Source of the DNA: Streptomyces sp. NRRL F-5123
GTDB lineage: Bacteria; Actinomycetota; Actinomycetes; Streptomycetales; Streptomycetaceae
Reading direction: 5' to 3'
DNA: 64,000 nucleotides
NCBI RefSeq assembly: GCF_000721495.1
Contig: NZ_JOHY01000013.1
Span: 62,001-126,000 of the forward strand
Below the pieces are notes generated by a model. That model was not told where the DNA came from. It was given only the letters and a program-made list of their open reading frames with translations, and did no database searches. The position numbers and the translations under genes are program-made. How positions within the stretch are numbered: position 1 is the first letter of the stretch; each line of letters opens with the position of its first letter. Of this stretch, positions 34,114-42,564 are shown in pieces.

Positions 34114-35195
34114 CGTACGGCGCCGCGCAGCGCCGGCAGCACGGTCTCGGCGACCCGGTAGGACTCCTCCAGCAGCGGGTTGCCGGACAGGATGAAGGTG
34201 TCCACCCCGAGGTCCTGGAACTCCCGCAGCCGGGCCACGACCTGCGCGGTGCTCCCGACGACCGCGGTACCGGGGCCCGGCCGGAACAGGCTCATGCCCG
34301 GCCACAGGTTCGGGTGCCTCTCCAGCTCCCGGGCGTGCGCGGGCACCCGGCCGCCGTGCTGGCGGAACTGCCGCGCCCAGCCCTCGCCGTCCTTGCCCTC
34401 CGGGTCGCCCAGCATCCGCGCGTAGGTGGCCTGGCTGGTGACGTCCAGCAGCCGGTCCGCGGCCGCCCACGCCTCGTCCTCGGTGTCCCGGACGATGAGG
34501 TGCAGCCGCAAGCCCAGGCGCAGCTCGCGGCCGTGGTGGGCGGCGCGCTCGCGCACCCGCTTCAGCTTCTCCTCCAGCAGGTGCGGCGGCTCGCCCCAGG
34601 TGAGGTAGACGTCGACGTGCTCCGCGGCCATCTCGATGCCGGCCGGGGACGATCCGCCGAACCACAGCGGGGTGTGCGCGCCGCCCTGGAGCGGGGCCAG
34701 GTCGCGCAGCCCCGCGCCGGCCTGGGTCAGCTCGTAGAAGCGGCCCTTGTGGTCGAAGACCTCGCCGGCGGTGAGCCGCTTGACGATGTCCCAGTACTCA
34801 CCGCTGAGCTGGTAGCGCTCGTCGTGCTCCAGGTGCAGTCCGGCCTGGCGCAGCGCCTCGGTGGAGCCGTTGACGACGTTGAAGCGCAGCCGGTCGGGGC
34901 CGAACAGGTGGCTGAAGGTGAGCGCGGTCTTGGCCAGCACGGTGGGGGAGATGAGCCCGGGGTGCACGGCGAGCAGCGGCTTGAAGCTGGGCCGGGTCAC
35001 CGCGGCGACCGCGGACGCCAGCGGCCACACGTCGTACAGGTCGGTGGCGAACAGCGCCCCGTCGTAGCCGAGGCGGTCCACGGCGACGCCGAGCTGCTGG
35101 AGGTAGGCGAGGTCGACTGCCCGGCGCCCTTCGGGCTCCCAGGGGTAGGCGCCCTCGCGCGGGATGATGTACCAGAGGATCTCGGGGCTGGGCAC
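34110..35195 (-). CDS. LLM-class flavin-dependent monooxygenase, SsuD-like
   Basis: A 361-residue FMNH2-dependent monooxygenase related to SsuD: AYLQQLGVAVDRLGYDGALF, LWFGGSSPAG, DVYLTWGEPPHLLEEKLKRV, HPNLWPGMSLFRPGPGTAVV and LSGNPLLEESYRVAE. It lacks the FLPTNGD start of true alkanesulfonate monooxygenases and begins ILWYIIPREGAYPW instead, so its substrate is probably another organosulfur compound. The GTG at 35195 has GGAG 8 nt upstream; a GTG overlapping the previous stop is too close to that site. No flavin reductase gene is in this operon; the one at 23200 could serve both. Confidence 0.85.
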   Translation of the reverse strand: MPSPEILWYIIPREGAYPWEPEGRRAVDLAYLQQLGVAVDRLGYDGALFATDLYDVWPLASAVAAVTRPSFKPLLAVHPGLISPTVLAKTALTFSHLFGPDRLRFNVVNGSTEALRQAGLHLEHDERYQLSGEYWDIVKRLTAGEVFDHKGRFYELTQAGAGLRDLAPLQGGAHTPLWFGGSSPAGIEMAAEHVDVYLTWGEPPHLLEEKLKRVRERAAHHGRELRLGLRLHLIVRDTEDEAWAAADRLLDVTSQATYARMLGDPEGKDGEGWARQFRQHGGRVPAHARELERHPNLWPGMSLFRPGPGTAVVGSTAQVVARLREFQDLGVDTFILSGNPLLEESYRVAETVLPALRGAVR

Positions 35196-35197
35196 GG

Positions 35198-36124
35198 TCA
35201 CTTCTCCGGGGAGTCGGCGGTCTGGAGGGCCTGGGCGGCGGCGGTGTCGAGGCCCGCGTGCCGGGCGTCGGCGACGGTGATCGGGCGGGGCAGGAAGCCG
35301 GCCGCGGCGAGGATGTCGGCGGCCTCCTGCTGCTCGGTGACGAAGGCGTCGGAGACGGGTTCGAGCCGCCACGGCAGCGCCGCGAGGGCCGCGCGCCAGT
35401 CGGCAGCGGTGCCGCCCTGGTCCTCCGCGGCGATCGCGGCGGCCTCGTCCAGGTGCCCCGCGGCCCAGGCGTCGGCCGCCGCGAGCGCGCGGACGATCAG
35501 GGCGACCAGCTCGGGGCGGCTGTCGGCGACGTCGCGGCGGGTGAAGAAGACGGAGCGGTCGGCGATCAGGTCGCCGGCCTCGGCCAGCGTGCGGACCAGG
35601 CCCTCGCGCCGCGCGGCGGACAGCTCCGCCCCCTGCCCGACCCAGGCGTCGATCCGGCCGTCCAGCAGCGCCTGGTAGGAGCCTGCGGTGGAGCGTTCGG
35701 CGGTGATGTCGGCGCCGTACGACAGGCCCTGCCCGGCGAGCGCCTTGGCCACGAAGTGGGTCTGCCAGGAGCCGATCGCCAGCTGGACGGTGCGGCCCTT
35801 GAGGTCGGCGAGCGAGGTGATGTTTCCGTCGCTCACGTCGTCGCCGTCCGCGCGGACCAGCAGGGCGCCGTGGCCGGGCCGCGGCGCCGAGACGGCCGCG
35901 TACACCAGGTCGTACCCGGCGGCCTGGGCGGAAAGCGGTGGTGTGGACCCGGTGCCGCCGAAGTCGATGGTGCCGTCGGCGAGGGCAGCGGCGGTGTCCA
36001 GACCGCCGATCCGGTGCCAGGCGGCGGTCTCGCCGTGCGCGGCGAGCAGCTCCTCGAGCAGGCCGAGGCGGGAGAGGTGGTAGAGCGACGGATTGGCCGG
36101 GTGGACGCCGATGTTGACGGTCAT
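35198..36124 (-). CDS. SsuA-like ligand-binding protein without signal peptide
   Basis: A 308-residue protein with the fold markers of SsuA-type sulfonate-binding proteins: NIGVHPANPSLYHLSRLGLL, TIDFGGTGSTPPLSAQAAGY and SLADLKGRTVQLAIGSWQTH. It starts directly with MTVNIGVHP and shows neither signal peptide nor lipobox; its ATG overlaps the stop of the ATPase gene, so an upstream start is not possible without running into that gene. It should therefore stay in the cytoplasm. It also lacks the Cys-His-Arg set of DszB, so it is not an obvious desulfinase. It may be an enzyme or a cytoplasmic ligand sensor. Confidence 0.75.
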   Translation of the reverse strand: MTVNIGVHPANPSLYHLSRLGLLEELLAAHGETAAWHRIGGLDTAAALADGTIDFGGTGSTPPLSAQAAGYDLVYAAVSAPRPGHGALLVRADGDDVSDGNITSLADLKGRTVQLAIGSWQTHFVAKALAGQGLSYGADITAERSTAGSYQALLDGRIDAWVGQGAELSAARREGLVRTLAEAGDLIADRSVFFTRRDVADSRPELVALIVRALAAADAWAAGHLDEAAAIAAEDQGGTAADWRAALAALPWRLEPVSDAFVTEQQEAADILAAAGFLPRPITVADARHAGLDTAAAQALQTADSPEK

Positions 36125-37071
36125 GCGGAGGGCTCCTTGGTGGTGGCCGGTGCTGCGGCGGGCGTGGCAGCGCGGGTGGCGGGTTGCGCGGGTGGGGCTG
36201 CTGCGGCGGGGACAGCGGCCTGGGCGGTGGGGACGGACCGGTCGGCCCGGTCCGGTCGGCCGGTACGGGTGGTCGGGGCCGTCGGGGTGGACGGTGCGGC
36301 GTCCGGCGTCCGGTGGACGCCGAGTTCGGTGAGCAGCCGGGTGCGCAGCGCGGCGAAGCCCGGGTCGGCGCTGTCGCGCGGGTGGTCGATGCCGATCCGC
36401 TCGTCGACGGCGAGCCGGCCGTCCCGCAGGACGGCGACCCGGTCGGCGAGCCTGATCGCCTCGTCGACGTCGTGGGTGACGAGCAGCACCGCGGGCCGGT
36501 GGCGGCGGCACAGCTCGCCGACCAGATCGTGCATCCGCAGGCGGGTCAGCGCGTCGAGCGCAGCGAACGGCTCGTCGAGCAGCAGCAGTTCGGGCTCCCT
36601 GATCAGCGCGCGGGCCAGTGCCACGCGCTGGGCCTCGCCGCCGGACAGCGTGCCGGGCCAGGCGTCGGCGTGCCGGTCGAGGCCGACCTCGGCGAGGGCG
36701 CGCCGGCCGGTCTCCCGGGTGTGCGGGCCGCGCGGCAGGGCCACGGTGACGTTGCGCAGCACCCTCTTGGACGGGATCAGCCGCGGCTCCTGGAAGACCA
36801 CGGTGCGGGACTGCGGGACGAGCACGGTACCGGCGTCGTGCCGGTCCAGCGCGCCGAGGATCCGCAGCAGCGTGGTCTTGCCGGTGCCGCTCGCGCCCAG
36901 CAGCGCCAGGAACTCCCCCTGGGCGATGTCGAGGTCGAGTCCGTCCAGCACGTCGCGGGCGCCGAAGGTGCGGCGCAGTCCCCGGATGCGGACGGCGGCG
37001 CGGCTGCCTTCCGGCGGCTCCTGCCCGGCGGCGGAGGGCGAAGGGCCCCGTTCGGTGGTGGTCTCGCTCAT
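36121..37071 (-). CDS. ssuB: Sulfonate/nitrate-type ABC transporter ATPase
   Basis: A 316-residue ABC ATPase: Walker A GASGTGKTT, Q-loop VVFQEPRLIP, signature LSGGEAQRVALARAL, Walker B LLLLDEPFAALD and switch His in LVTHDVDEA. It belongs to the SsuB/TauB/NrtD group. After the ~235-residue core it carries an unusual ~65-residue tail made almost only of Ala, Pro and Thr, probably unstructured. The ATG at 37071 overlaps the permease stop. It energises uptake with the permease and lipoprotein encoded just upstream. Confidence 0.9.
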   Translation of the reverse strand: MSETTTERGPSPSAAGQEPPEGSRAAVRIRGLRRTFGARDVLDGLDLDIAQGEFLALLGASGTGKTTLLRILGALDRHDAGTVLVPQSRTVVFQEPRLIPSKRVLRNVTVALPRGPHTRETGRRALAEVGLDRHADAWPGTLSGGEAQRVALARALIREPELLLLDEPFAALDALTRLRMHDLVGELCRRHRPAVLLVTHDVDEAIRLADRVAVLRDGRLAVDERIGIDHPRDSADPGFAALRTRLLTELGVHRTPDAAPSTPTAPTTRTGRPDRADRSVPTAQAAVPAAAAPPAQPATRAATPAAAPATTKEPSA

Positions 37072-37934
37072 CGGGCGGCCCCCTGGGTGCGCCACGGCAT
37101 CAGCAGCCGCTCCAGCACGCGGGCGACACCGTCGGCGAGCAGCCCGATGAGGGCGTACACCAGGATGCAGACGGTGAGGATGTCGGTGCGCGAGTATTCC
37201 TGGGCGGTGGACATCAGATAGCCGATGCCGGCCGTCGAGTTGATCTCCTCCGCGGCGATCAGCGCGATGACGCTGAGCGTCATCGACAGCCGCAGGCCCG
37301 AGAGCAGGGCGGGCAGCGCGCCCGGCAGCACCACCTCGCGGACCAGGGCCAGCCGGCCCATGCCGAAGCTGCGCATCGCCTCCACCAGCTTGCGGTCGGT
37401 GTTGCGGACCCCGCCCGCCGCCGAGACGTACATCGGGAAGCTGGTCGCCACGGCGATGAGCACCACGCGGGCGGTCTCACCGATGCCGAACCAGACCATG
37501 AAGAGCGGCACCAGGGACAGGAAGGGGATGGTGCGCAGCAACTGCAGGGAGGAGTCGAGGAGTTCCTCGCCCAGCCGGGAGAAGCCGGTGACCACGCCGA
37601 GCACCAGCCCGGCCGACGCGCCGAAGGCCAGGCCCAGTCCGGCCCGGGTGAGGGACACCGACAGCGCGTCGCCCAGCTGGCCGCTGGTCCACAGCTCCCG
37701 GAAGGCCGACAGCACCTGGCCGGGCGAGGCGAGCAACGAGGAGCTGAGGGTCCCGGTCGCGGAGGCCACGTACCAGGCCAGCAGCAGGGCCAGCGGGCCG
37801 AGCAGCCGGAGCCCGACGCTCAGCGCGCGCGGTCGCGGGCGGGGTATGCGCGGGCGCGGGGTGACCAGCCCCGGCGCCTCGGGGTCGGCGGAGGTGCCGA
37901 GCGGGAGGCCGAGGGCGGCGGAGGGGGCGCTCAT
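37068..37934 (-). CDS. ssuC: Sulfonate-type ABC transporter permease
   Basis: A 288-residue inner-membrane permease with about six transmembrane helices and the BPD-type cytoplasmic loop EAMRSFGMGRLALVREVVLPGA that docks the ATPase. Other landmarks are TIPFLSLVPLFMVWFGIGE and IALIAAEEINSTAGIGYLM, typical of SsuC/TauC. Its ATG overlaps the stop of the SsuA gene (ATGA), and its own stop overlaps the ATPase start, making a tight transporter cassette. Confidence 0.92.
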   Translation of the reverse strand: MSAPSAALGLPLGTSADPEAPGLVTPRPRIPRPRPRALSVGLRLLGPLALLLAWYVASATGTLSSSLLASPGQVLSAFRELWTSGQLGDALSVSLTRAGLGLAFGASAGLVLGVVTGFSRLGEELLDSSLQLLRTIPFLSLVPLFMVWFGIGETARVVLIAVATSFPMYVSAAGGVRNTDRKLVEAMRSFGMGRLALVREVVLPGALPALLSGLRLSMTLSVIALIAAEEINSTAGIGYLMSTAQEYSRTDILTVCILVYALIGLLADGVARVLERLLMPWRTQGAAR

Positions 37935-38959
37935 TTCGCCGCCGCCGCGGGTGCGGTGATGTCGATGACGTACGGCGTGACGTCGAGGGCGCCCTTGGTG
38001 ATCTTCTGGTCGGCGAAGAACTGCGCGACGGTCGCGAAGTGCGCGAGCTGGGTGGCGCCGATGGGCTGCGCGGTGCCGAGGGCCTTGTCGATGGGCAGCT
38101 GGACGGCCTTCTGCGCGGGGCTGACCGCCTCCGGGCCGGAGGTCGTCTTGACGTTGAGGTACGCCTCCGGGTTCTGCTGCTGCGCGAGACCGGCGGTGTG
38201 CAGGTAGTCGTAGAGCGCCTTGACGACCTCGGGGTGGTCCTTCGCGAAGCCGTTGCGGACCGCCCAGACCGCGTAGTTCTCCGAGCCGACCTGGCCGCCG
38301 GTGGTCAGGAAGCGGGCGCCGGAGTTGGCGATGGTGGGGACCGAGTACGTGGCCCAGGTGGACCAGGCGTCCACCTGGCCGGAGTTGAAGACCGGGCCGA
38401 TCTGGTTGGGCTGGAGGTAGACGCGCTTGACCCGGTCCACCGGAACGTGCTGCTGCTCCAGCGCCTTGAGCAGCAGGTACTCGCTGGTGCCGCCGTGCCA
38501 CACCGCGACCTTCTTGCCGACGAGGTCGCTGACGCTGTTGATGCCGGAGTCCTTCTTCACCAGGATGCCCTCGCCCAGCTGGTCGGGGTCCACGGCGGCG
38601 AAGAGCTTGAAGCCGGGGGACTGGGCCAGGGCGGCGATCGCGGAGGTGATCGAGCCCTCGGCGAAGTCCAGCGCGTTGGCGTCGAGTTCCTGCGCGGCGG
38701 GAGCGAACGCCCCGGCCGTCCCGGTCCACGCCACCTTGGCGTGCACCTTGGCCAGGGCCTTGTCGAGCGAGCCGTCCTTGCGGGCCAGCGCGAGCACCCC
38801 GGAGTTGCCGCCGTCGGGGATGCGGACGGTGACGGTGGTGCCCCCGCCCGAGCCGCCGGCGTCCGCGCGGGCCGACCCGCCGGACGAGGAGGAGCAGGCG
38901 GCCAGGCCCAGGGCGGCGAGCAGGGACGTGGTGGCGAGGGTGAGCTGACGGACGTTCAC
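37931..38959 (-). CDS. ssuA: Sulfonate ABC transporter substrate-binding lipoprotein
   Basis: A 342-residue lipoprotein. The signal ends in the lipobox LAAC followed by a Ser/Gly linker. The binding domain matches SsuA/TauA: TVTVRIPDGGNSGVLALARK, DLVGKKVAVWHGGTSEYLLL, QVDAWSTWATYSV. It would sit outside the membrane and deliver aliphatic or aromatic sulfonates to the SsuBC channel. The GTG at 38959 has GGAG 6 nt upstream. Confidence 0.9.
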   Translation of the reverse strand: MNVRQLTLATTSLLAALGLAACSSSSGGSARADAGGSGGGTTVTVRIPDGGNSGVLALARKDGSLDKALAKVHAKVAWTGTAGAFAPAAQELDANALDFAEGSITSAIAALAQSPGFKLFAAVDPDQLGEGILVKKDSGINSVSDLVGKKVAVWHGGTSEYLLLKALEQQHVPVDRVKRVYLQPNQIGPVFNSGQVDAWSTWATYSVPTIANSGARFLTTGGQVGSENYAVWAVRNGFAKDHPEVVKALYDYLHTAGLAQQQNPEAYLNVKTTSGPEAVSPAQKAVQLPIDKALGTAQPIGATQLAHFATVAQFFADQKITKGALDVTPYVIDITAPAAAAK

Positions 38960-39000
38960 GTGGTTCTCCAGGAGGTGGCCGGCCGGATGCGGCGCGGGGT

Positions 39001-40026
39001 TCAGGGGGTGAGGGAGGGGGAGGGGGCCGCCGCGCGGGCGGCCAGCAGCTCGCGCGCGAGCCGCAGCGGCTCGTGGTCCGCCCAGGCGGCGACGTCCACC
39101 GGGGCGGGGAGGAAGCCGTGCCCGTGCAGGAAGCGCTCCTGCTCGGCGAGCAGCGCGAGCCGCTCCGGGCTCAGGTCGAGGTGCAGGCTGCCCGCGGTGC
39201 CAGCGCGGTAGGCGCCGGCCACGCCCTCGGGGCCCGCCCCGGTCTCGGCGCCCAGGATGCGTGCCACCTCGTCCGGGTGGCCCGCGGCCCAGCCGGCCGC
39301 GTCGAGCAGCACGGCGAGGAAGCGCACCACCAGGTCGGGGTGCTCGTCCAGCAGCCGCTGGTGGACGGTGATCGGGCGCGGGGTGCCGTTGTTGACCCGG
39401 GACCTGCGGTCCGGCACGGCGTCCAGGTCGATCGCGACCTCGGCCCCGTACCGGCGGGCGGTCTCGACGGCGACCGCGCCCTTGACGTAGACGGCGTCGA
39501 CCCGCCCGTCCCGCAGCGCCGCGAGCTCGCCCTCCCACTGGCCCTGCCGGACACCGGGGACCTCGACGACCTGTGCGTCGTCCAGGGTGAGACCGGCCAG
39601 GCCCAGCGCGCCGGCGTGGCCGTGCAGGGCCATGGCCCGCCAGAAGTCGATGGCGATGTCGTGCCGCGGCACGGCGAGCCGGGCGCCGCGCAACTGCTCG
39701 GGCGAGCGCAGGCCGCTGCCCTGCCGGACCAGGATCGACTGCCGCTCCTCGATCCAGGTCAGCGCGATCAGCCGGGTGGCCTCACCGCGCGAACGGGCCC
39801 ACAGCGCGGGGACGTTGCCGCCCTCGCGGAACAGCGCGGTCAGCTCGTGGGTGAAGTGGCTGAGCGGCAGCCCGTCGGACCCGGTGTCGCGCGGGGCGTC
39901 GGCGAGCGAGCGCACGGCGATCCCGTCGGGGGCGAACTCCGCTGCCAGGGTGCCGCGGTCGGCGGCGATGCCGGTGGCGGTCGGGACGGGGCAGCGGGTG
40001 AACCAGATCTCGTCCGGAACGGACAT
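39001..40026 (-). CDS. DszB-like sulfinate desulfinase
   Basis: A 341-residue protein of the SsuA-like fold but without any signal peptide. It aligns by eye with DszB, the 2-(2-hydroxyphenyl)benzenesulfinate desulfinase: TRCPVPTA gives Cys12 where DszB has its nucleophile Cys27 (SNCPVPNA), and SHFTHELTALFREGG gives His57 and Arg67, spaced exactly like DszB His60 and Arg70. Such enzymes split a C-S bond to release sulfite. The ATG at 40026 has GGAG 5 nt upstream. First enzyme gene of the sulfur operon, it is more than a transport protein; the actual sulfinate is unknown. Confidence 0.78.
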   Translation of the reverse strand: MSVPDEIWFTRCPVPTATGIAADRGTLAAEFAPDGIAVRSLADAPRDTGSDGLPLSHFTHELTALFREGGNVPALWARSRGEATRLIALTWIEERQSILVRQGSGLRSPEQLRGARLAVPRHDIAIDFWRAMALHGHAGALGLAGLTLDDAQVVEVPGVRQGQWEGELAALRDGRVDAVYVKGAVAVETARRYGAEVAIDLDAVPDRRSRVNNGTPRPITVHQRLLDEHPDLVVRFLAVLLDAAGWAAGHPDEVARILGAETGAGPEGVAGAYRAGTAGSLHLDLSPERLALLAEQERFLHGHGFLPAPVDVAAWADHEPLRLARELLAARAAAPSPSLTP

Positions 40027-40147
40027 GGATGCTCCAAGCGGCATGACGCAGGCGGCGGTCGGGGGCGGGGCGCGGGCGGGTCCGGAGCGCGGGGCGCACG
40101 GTTCACCACCACGCGGGAAGGTCGTACGCGGAAGGTGTGGCGGTCCG

Positions 40148-40246
40148 TCAGCGACAGGCGGTGCCGCGGGACCTGCCGAGGTCCAGGTACAGCCGCGCGG
40201 CCAGCAGCGGGCGGAACGGGCTGAGCAGGCCCGGCGTCGTCGTCAC
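40148..40246 (-). CDS. Sulfur-operon leader peptide
   Basis: A 32-residue peptide starting at GTG 40246 with an excellent GGGAGAG site 5 nt upstream. It begins VTTTPGLLSPFRPLL and ends ARLYLDLGRSRGTACR. The R-L-Y-L-D-L-G-R block with a Cys near the end is a variant of the R-R-H-V-D-L-x-R leader peptides of actinobacterial sulfur operons. It lies 122 nt before the desulfinase gene. Ribosome stalling at the late Cys codon under cysteine shortage is the likely regulatory mechanism, by analogy with mycobacterial cysteine attenuators. Confidence 0.75.
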   Translation of the reverse strand: MTTTPGLLSPFRPLLAARLYLDLGRSRGTACR

Positions 40247-40355
40247 AGGTGCTCTCCCTTCCGGTGCGGTTGCGGCGTGCGGTCTGCAACGGAGGCTGGC
40301 ACACATATTCGGCCCGAAGCAATCTTTCCCACCATGTGGCATGGGGTTTGCCGGG

Positions 40356-40379
40356 CAGTGTTCACGCGAGGGAACACTG
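40356..40379. promoter_or_regulatory. Palindromic operator between the sulfur operon and iclR-type gene
   Basis: CAGTGTTC (40356-40363) and its exact reverse complement GAACACTG (40372-40379) enclose 8 nt, in the 187-nt divergent gap. The flanks carry a direct repeat, GCAATCTTTCCC at 40319-40330 and GCAATCTTCCC from 40381. The IclR-type protein encoded next to it is the natural binder and may regulate itself and the sulfur operon. Confidence 0.55.
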
Positions 40380-40433
40380 GGCAATCTTCCCGCAACATTT
40401 GCCAGATCGTGGCAGCCTGCGCATGCTTGGGGC

Positions 40434-41240
40434 ATGACGACGGACGCGCGCACCAACGTCGCCGGCGCGCCGCCGGGAGCGCAGGCGGTCACCCGCGCGC
40501 TGCACCTGCTGCACTGCTTCCGCGACAACGCGGGCGAGTTGAGCGCGTCCCAGCTCGCCCGCCGCATGGAGCTGTCGGTGTCGACCGCGCACCGGCTGGC
40601 CCGTACGCTGGTGGCGGCCGGCTTCCTGGAGCAGGACGAGCACAGCGCCCGCTACCGGCTCGGCCCCTCCGTCGCGGAGCTGGGCCGGCTCTCCCTGCAC
40701 CAGCGCGGCATGCACCGGGCGGGCCCCGAACTGGACGCGCTGGCACGGGCCACCGGTACCACCGCCGACCTGGCCATCCGCAGCGGCGCCCACGCGGTGA
40801 TCCTCGCGGGCAGCTCGGTGCACGCTGCCGCCGGACTCGGCCTGCGCCGCCCGCTGCACTCCACGGCGCTCGGCAAGGTGCTGCTGGCCTGGGCCCGTCC
40901 GGGCGAGCCTGACCTCGACACGCTGCTGCCCCTGCACGCGCACACCGACCGCACCATCACCGGCACCGCCGAGCTGCGCGCCGAGCTGGAGCGCGTCCGG
41001 GCCGCGGGACACGCCCTGAACGACGGCGAGTCCGCCTACGGGGTGCGCACCGCCGCGGTGCCGGTCCTCGACGCGTCCGGCCACGCGCACGCGGCCGTCG
41101 CCGTCCGCGCCACCCCCGACGTCATCACCGACGACCGGATCGGGTGGTTCGTGGCCCGCGCCGCCGCCTGCGCCCGCGCCCTGGAGGTCCTGCTGCTGCC
41201 CCCGGCGCAGCGTCACCAGGGCCCGGACGCGGCCGGTTAG
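40434..41240 (+). CDS. IclR-family transcriptional regulator
   Basis: A 268-residue regulator. The N-terminal winged helix is ALHLLHCFRDNAGELSASQL with recognition helix MELSVSTAHRLARTL; the C-terminal effector domain shows RRPLHSTALGKVLLAWA and AYGVRTAAVPVLDASG, the usual IclR ligand-pocket segments. It is divergent from the sulfur operon across a palindromic site and convergent with the cupin gene, where the two stop codons overlap (TTAG). A role as organosulfur-responsive regulator is inferred. Confidence 0.88.
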   Translation: MTTDARTNVAGAPPGAQAVTRALHLLHCFRDNAGELSASQLARRMELSVSTAHRLARTLVAAGFLEQDEHSARYRLGPSVAELGRLSLHQRGMHRAGPELDALARATGTTADLAIRSGAHAVILAGSSVHAAAGLGLRRPLHSTALGKVLLAWARPGEPDLDTLLPLHAHTDRTITGTAELRAELERVRAAGHALNDGESAYGVRTAAVPVLDASGHAHAAVAVRATPDVITDDRIGWFVARAAACARALEVLLLPPAQRHQGPDAAG

Positions 41241-41773
41241 CGGGCGCCCGGCGGATCCGCGGGCTCTTGCGCGGCCGCCGGCCGGGCGCCGCCGGGGCCG
41301 AGCGCGTACAGGCCCGGGAGGTTCACGACGACGGCCTCCTGGGTGCTGCGGGCGATGACGACCACGGCCTCCGTGACCGGGTCGGGGTTCTCCTCGCGGT
41401 GCGGGACGAACGGCGGGACGAAGACGTAGTCGCCGGGGGAGGTGCGCAGCCGTACCTCCTCGGGCGGGTCGCACGAGCCGTCGAGGAAGACGAACTCCGG
41501 GTGCCCGCTGACGACGTAGATGGCGGTCTCGGACTCGCCGTGGTGGTGGTCGGAGGAGGACGTCGCCGGGGACACCCGGGTCTGGCCCATCCACAGCTTC
41601 TCCGACCCCACCGTCCGGCCGCTGACGGCGGCGAACCTGCGCATGCCGCCCGTCTGCGCCGTGTCGCCGTCCAAGGCGTCGGCCCGGATGTGGTGCAGGC
41701 GGGTGAGCGGCCCCGCCGCGTCCGGGAGGTGGGGGTGGAAGCCTTCCCCCGGGGTCGCCGGCTGCTCGCTCAC
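41237..41773 (-). CDS. Cupin-domain protein
   Basis: A 178-residue single-domain cupin. Motif 1 is SDHHHGESETAIYVVSG with three consecutive His and a Glu as metal ligands; motif 2 is SPGDYVFVPPFVPHREEN. These make it a likely metal-dependent enzyme or ligand-binding protein. Its GTG overlaps the stop of the amino-acid ABC ATPase gene (GTGA), so it is the last gene of that transport operon and probably acts on, or senses, the imported compound. Cysteine-dioxygenase-like activity cannot be decided from sequence. Confidence 0.8.
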   Translation of the reverse strand: MSEQPATPGEGFHPHLPDAAGPLTRLHHIRADALDGDTAQTGGMRRFAAVSGRTVGSEKLWMGQTRVSPATSSSDHHHGESETAIYVVSGHPEFVFLDGSCDPPEEVRLRTSPGDYVFVPPFVPHREENPDPVTEAVVVIARSTQEAVVVNLPGLYALGPGGARPAAAQEPADPPGAR

Positions 41774-42564
41774 AGGCGTCCCGCCTCGGTCAGCCGGCGC
41801 AGGAAGTCCCGGGTGCGCTGCTCGGTCGGCGCGCCGAACACCCGCTCCGGGGACCCTCGTTCGAGGACCACTCCGGCGTCCAGGAAGCACACCTGGTCGG
41901 CGACGTCGCGGGCGAACGCCATCTCGTGGGTGGCGATCAGCATCGTCATGCCCTCCTCCTTGAGGTCCCTGATGACCGCGAGCACCTCGCCCACCAGTTC
42001 GGGGTCGAGCGCCGCGGTGATCTCGTCGAGCAGCAGCAGCCGCGGCCGGGTGGCCACGGCCCGGGCGATCGCGACCCGCTGCTGCTGGCCGCCGCTGAGC
42101 CGGTCGGGGTACTCGCCCGCGCGTCCGGCGAGCCCGAGCCGGTCGAGCAGCTCCAGCGCCTCGGCCTCCGCGCGGCCGCGGGGCACCCCGTGCACCCGGC
42201 GCGGCGCGAGCGTGACGTTGTCGAGCACCGTCATGTGCGGGAAGAGGTTGTAGGCCTGGAAGACGACACCGATCCGGCGGCGCACCGCGTCCTGGTCGGT
42301 CCGCGGGTCGGTGATCTCCTCGCCGTCCAGGAAGACCGCCCCGTCGTCCACCTCCTCCAGCAGGTTCGCGCAGCGCAGCAGCGTCGACTTGCCCGACCCC
42401 GAGGCGCCGATCAGCGCGGTGACGGAGTGCGCGGGCACGTCGAGACCGACGTCGCGCAGCACGACCGCCGGGCCGTAGGTCTTGCGGACCGCTTCGAGCC
42501 GCAGCACCGGTTCGTCCGACAACTGCGGGCCCGCGGCGTCCTTGGACAGCGCGTCGGCGGTCAT
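41770..42564 (-). CDS. Polar amino acid ABC transporter ATPase
   Basis: A 264-residue ATPase of the GlnQ/HisP/TcyC group: Walker A GASGSGKSTLLRC, Q-loop VVFQAYNLFPHMTVLDNVTL, signature LSGGQQQRVAIARAVA, Walker B LLLLDEITAALDPE and switch His in IATHEMAFARDV. Note EITAALD where DEPTSALD is usual, a variant frequent in actinobacteria. The ATG overlaps the permease stop. It works with the permease and binding protein encoded upstream. Confidence 0.92.
   Translation of the reverse strand: MTADALSKDAAGPQLSDEPVLRLEAVRKTYGPAVVLRDVGLDVPAHSVTALIGASGSGKSTLLRCANLLEEVDDGAVFLDGEEITDPRTDQDAVRRRIGVVFQAYNLFPHMTVLDNVTLAPRRVHGVPRGRAEAEALELLDRLGLAGRAGEYPDRLSGGQQQRVAIARAVATRPRLLLLDEITAALDPELVGEVLAVIRDLKEEGMTMLIATHEMAFARDVADQVCFLDAGVVLERGSPERVFGAPTEQRTRDFLRRLTEAGRL

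Noticed and set aside
35198..36124. Second DszB-like desulfinase
   Set aside because: It shares the fold but has HPANP instead of the CPVP nucleophile segment and lacks the paired His and Arg.
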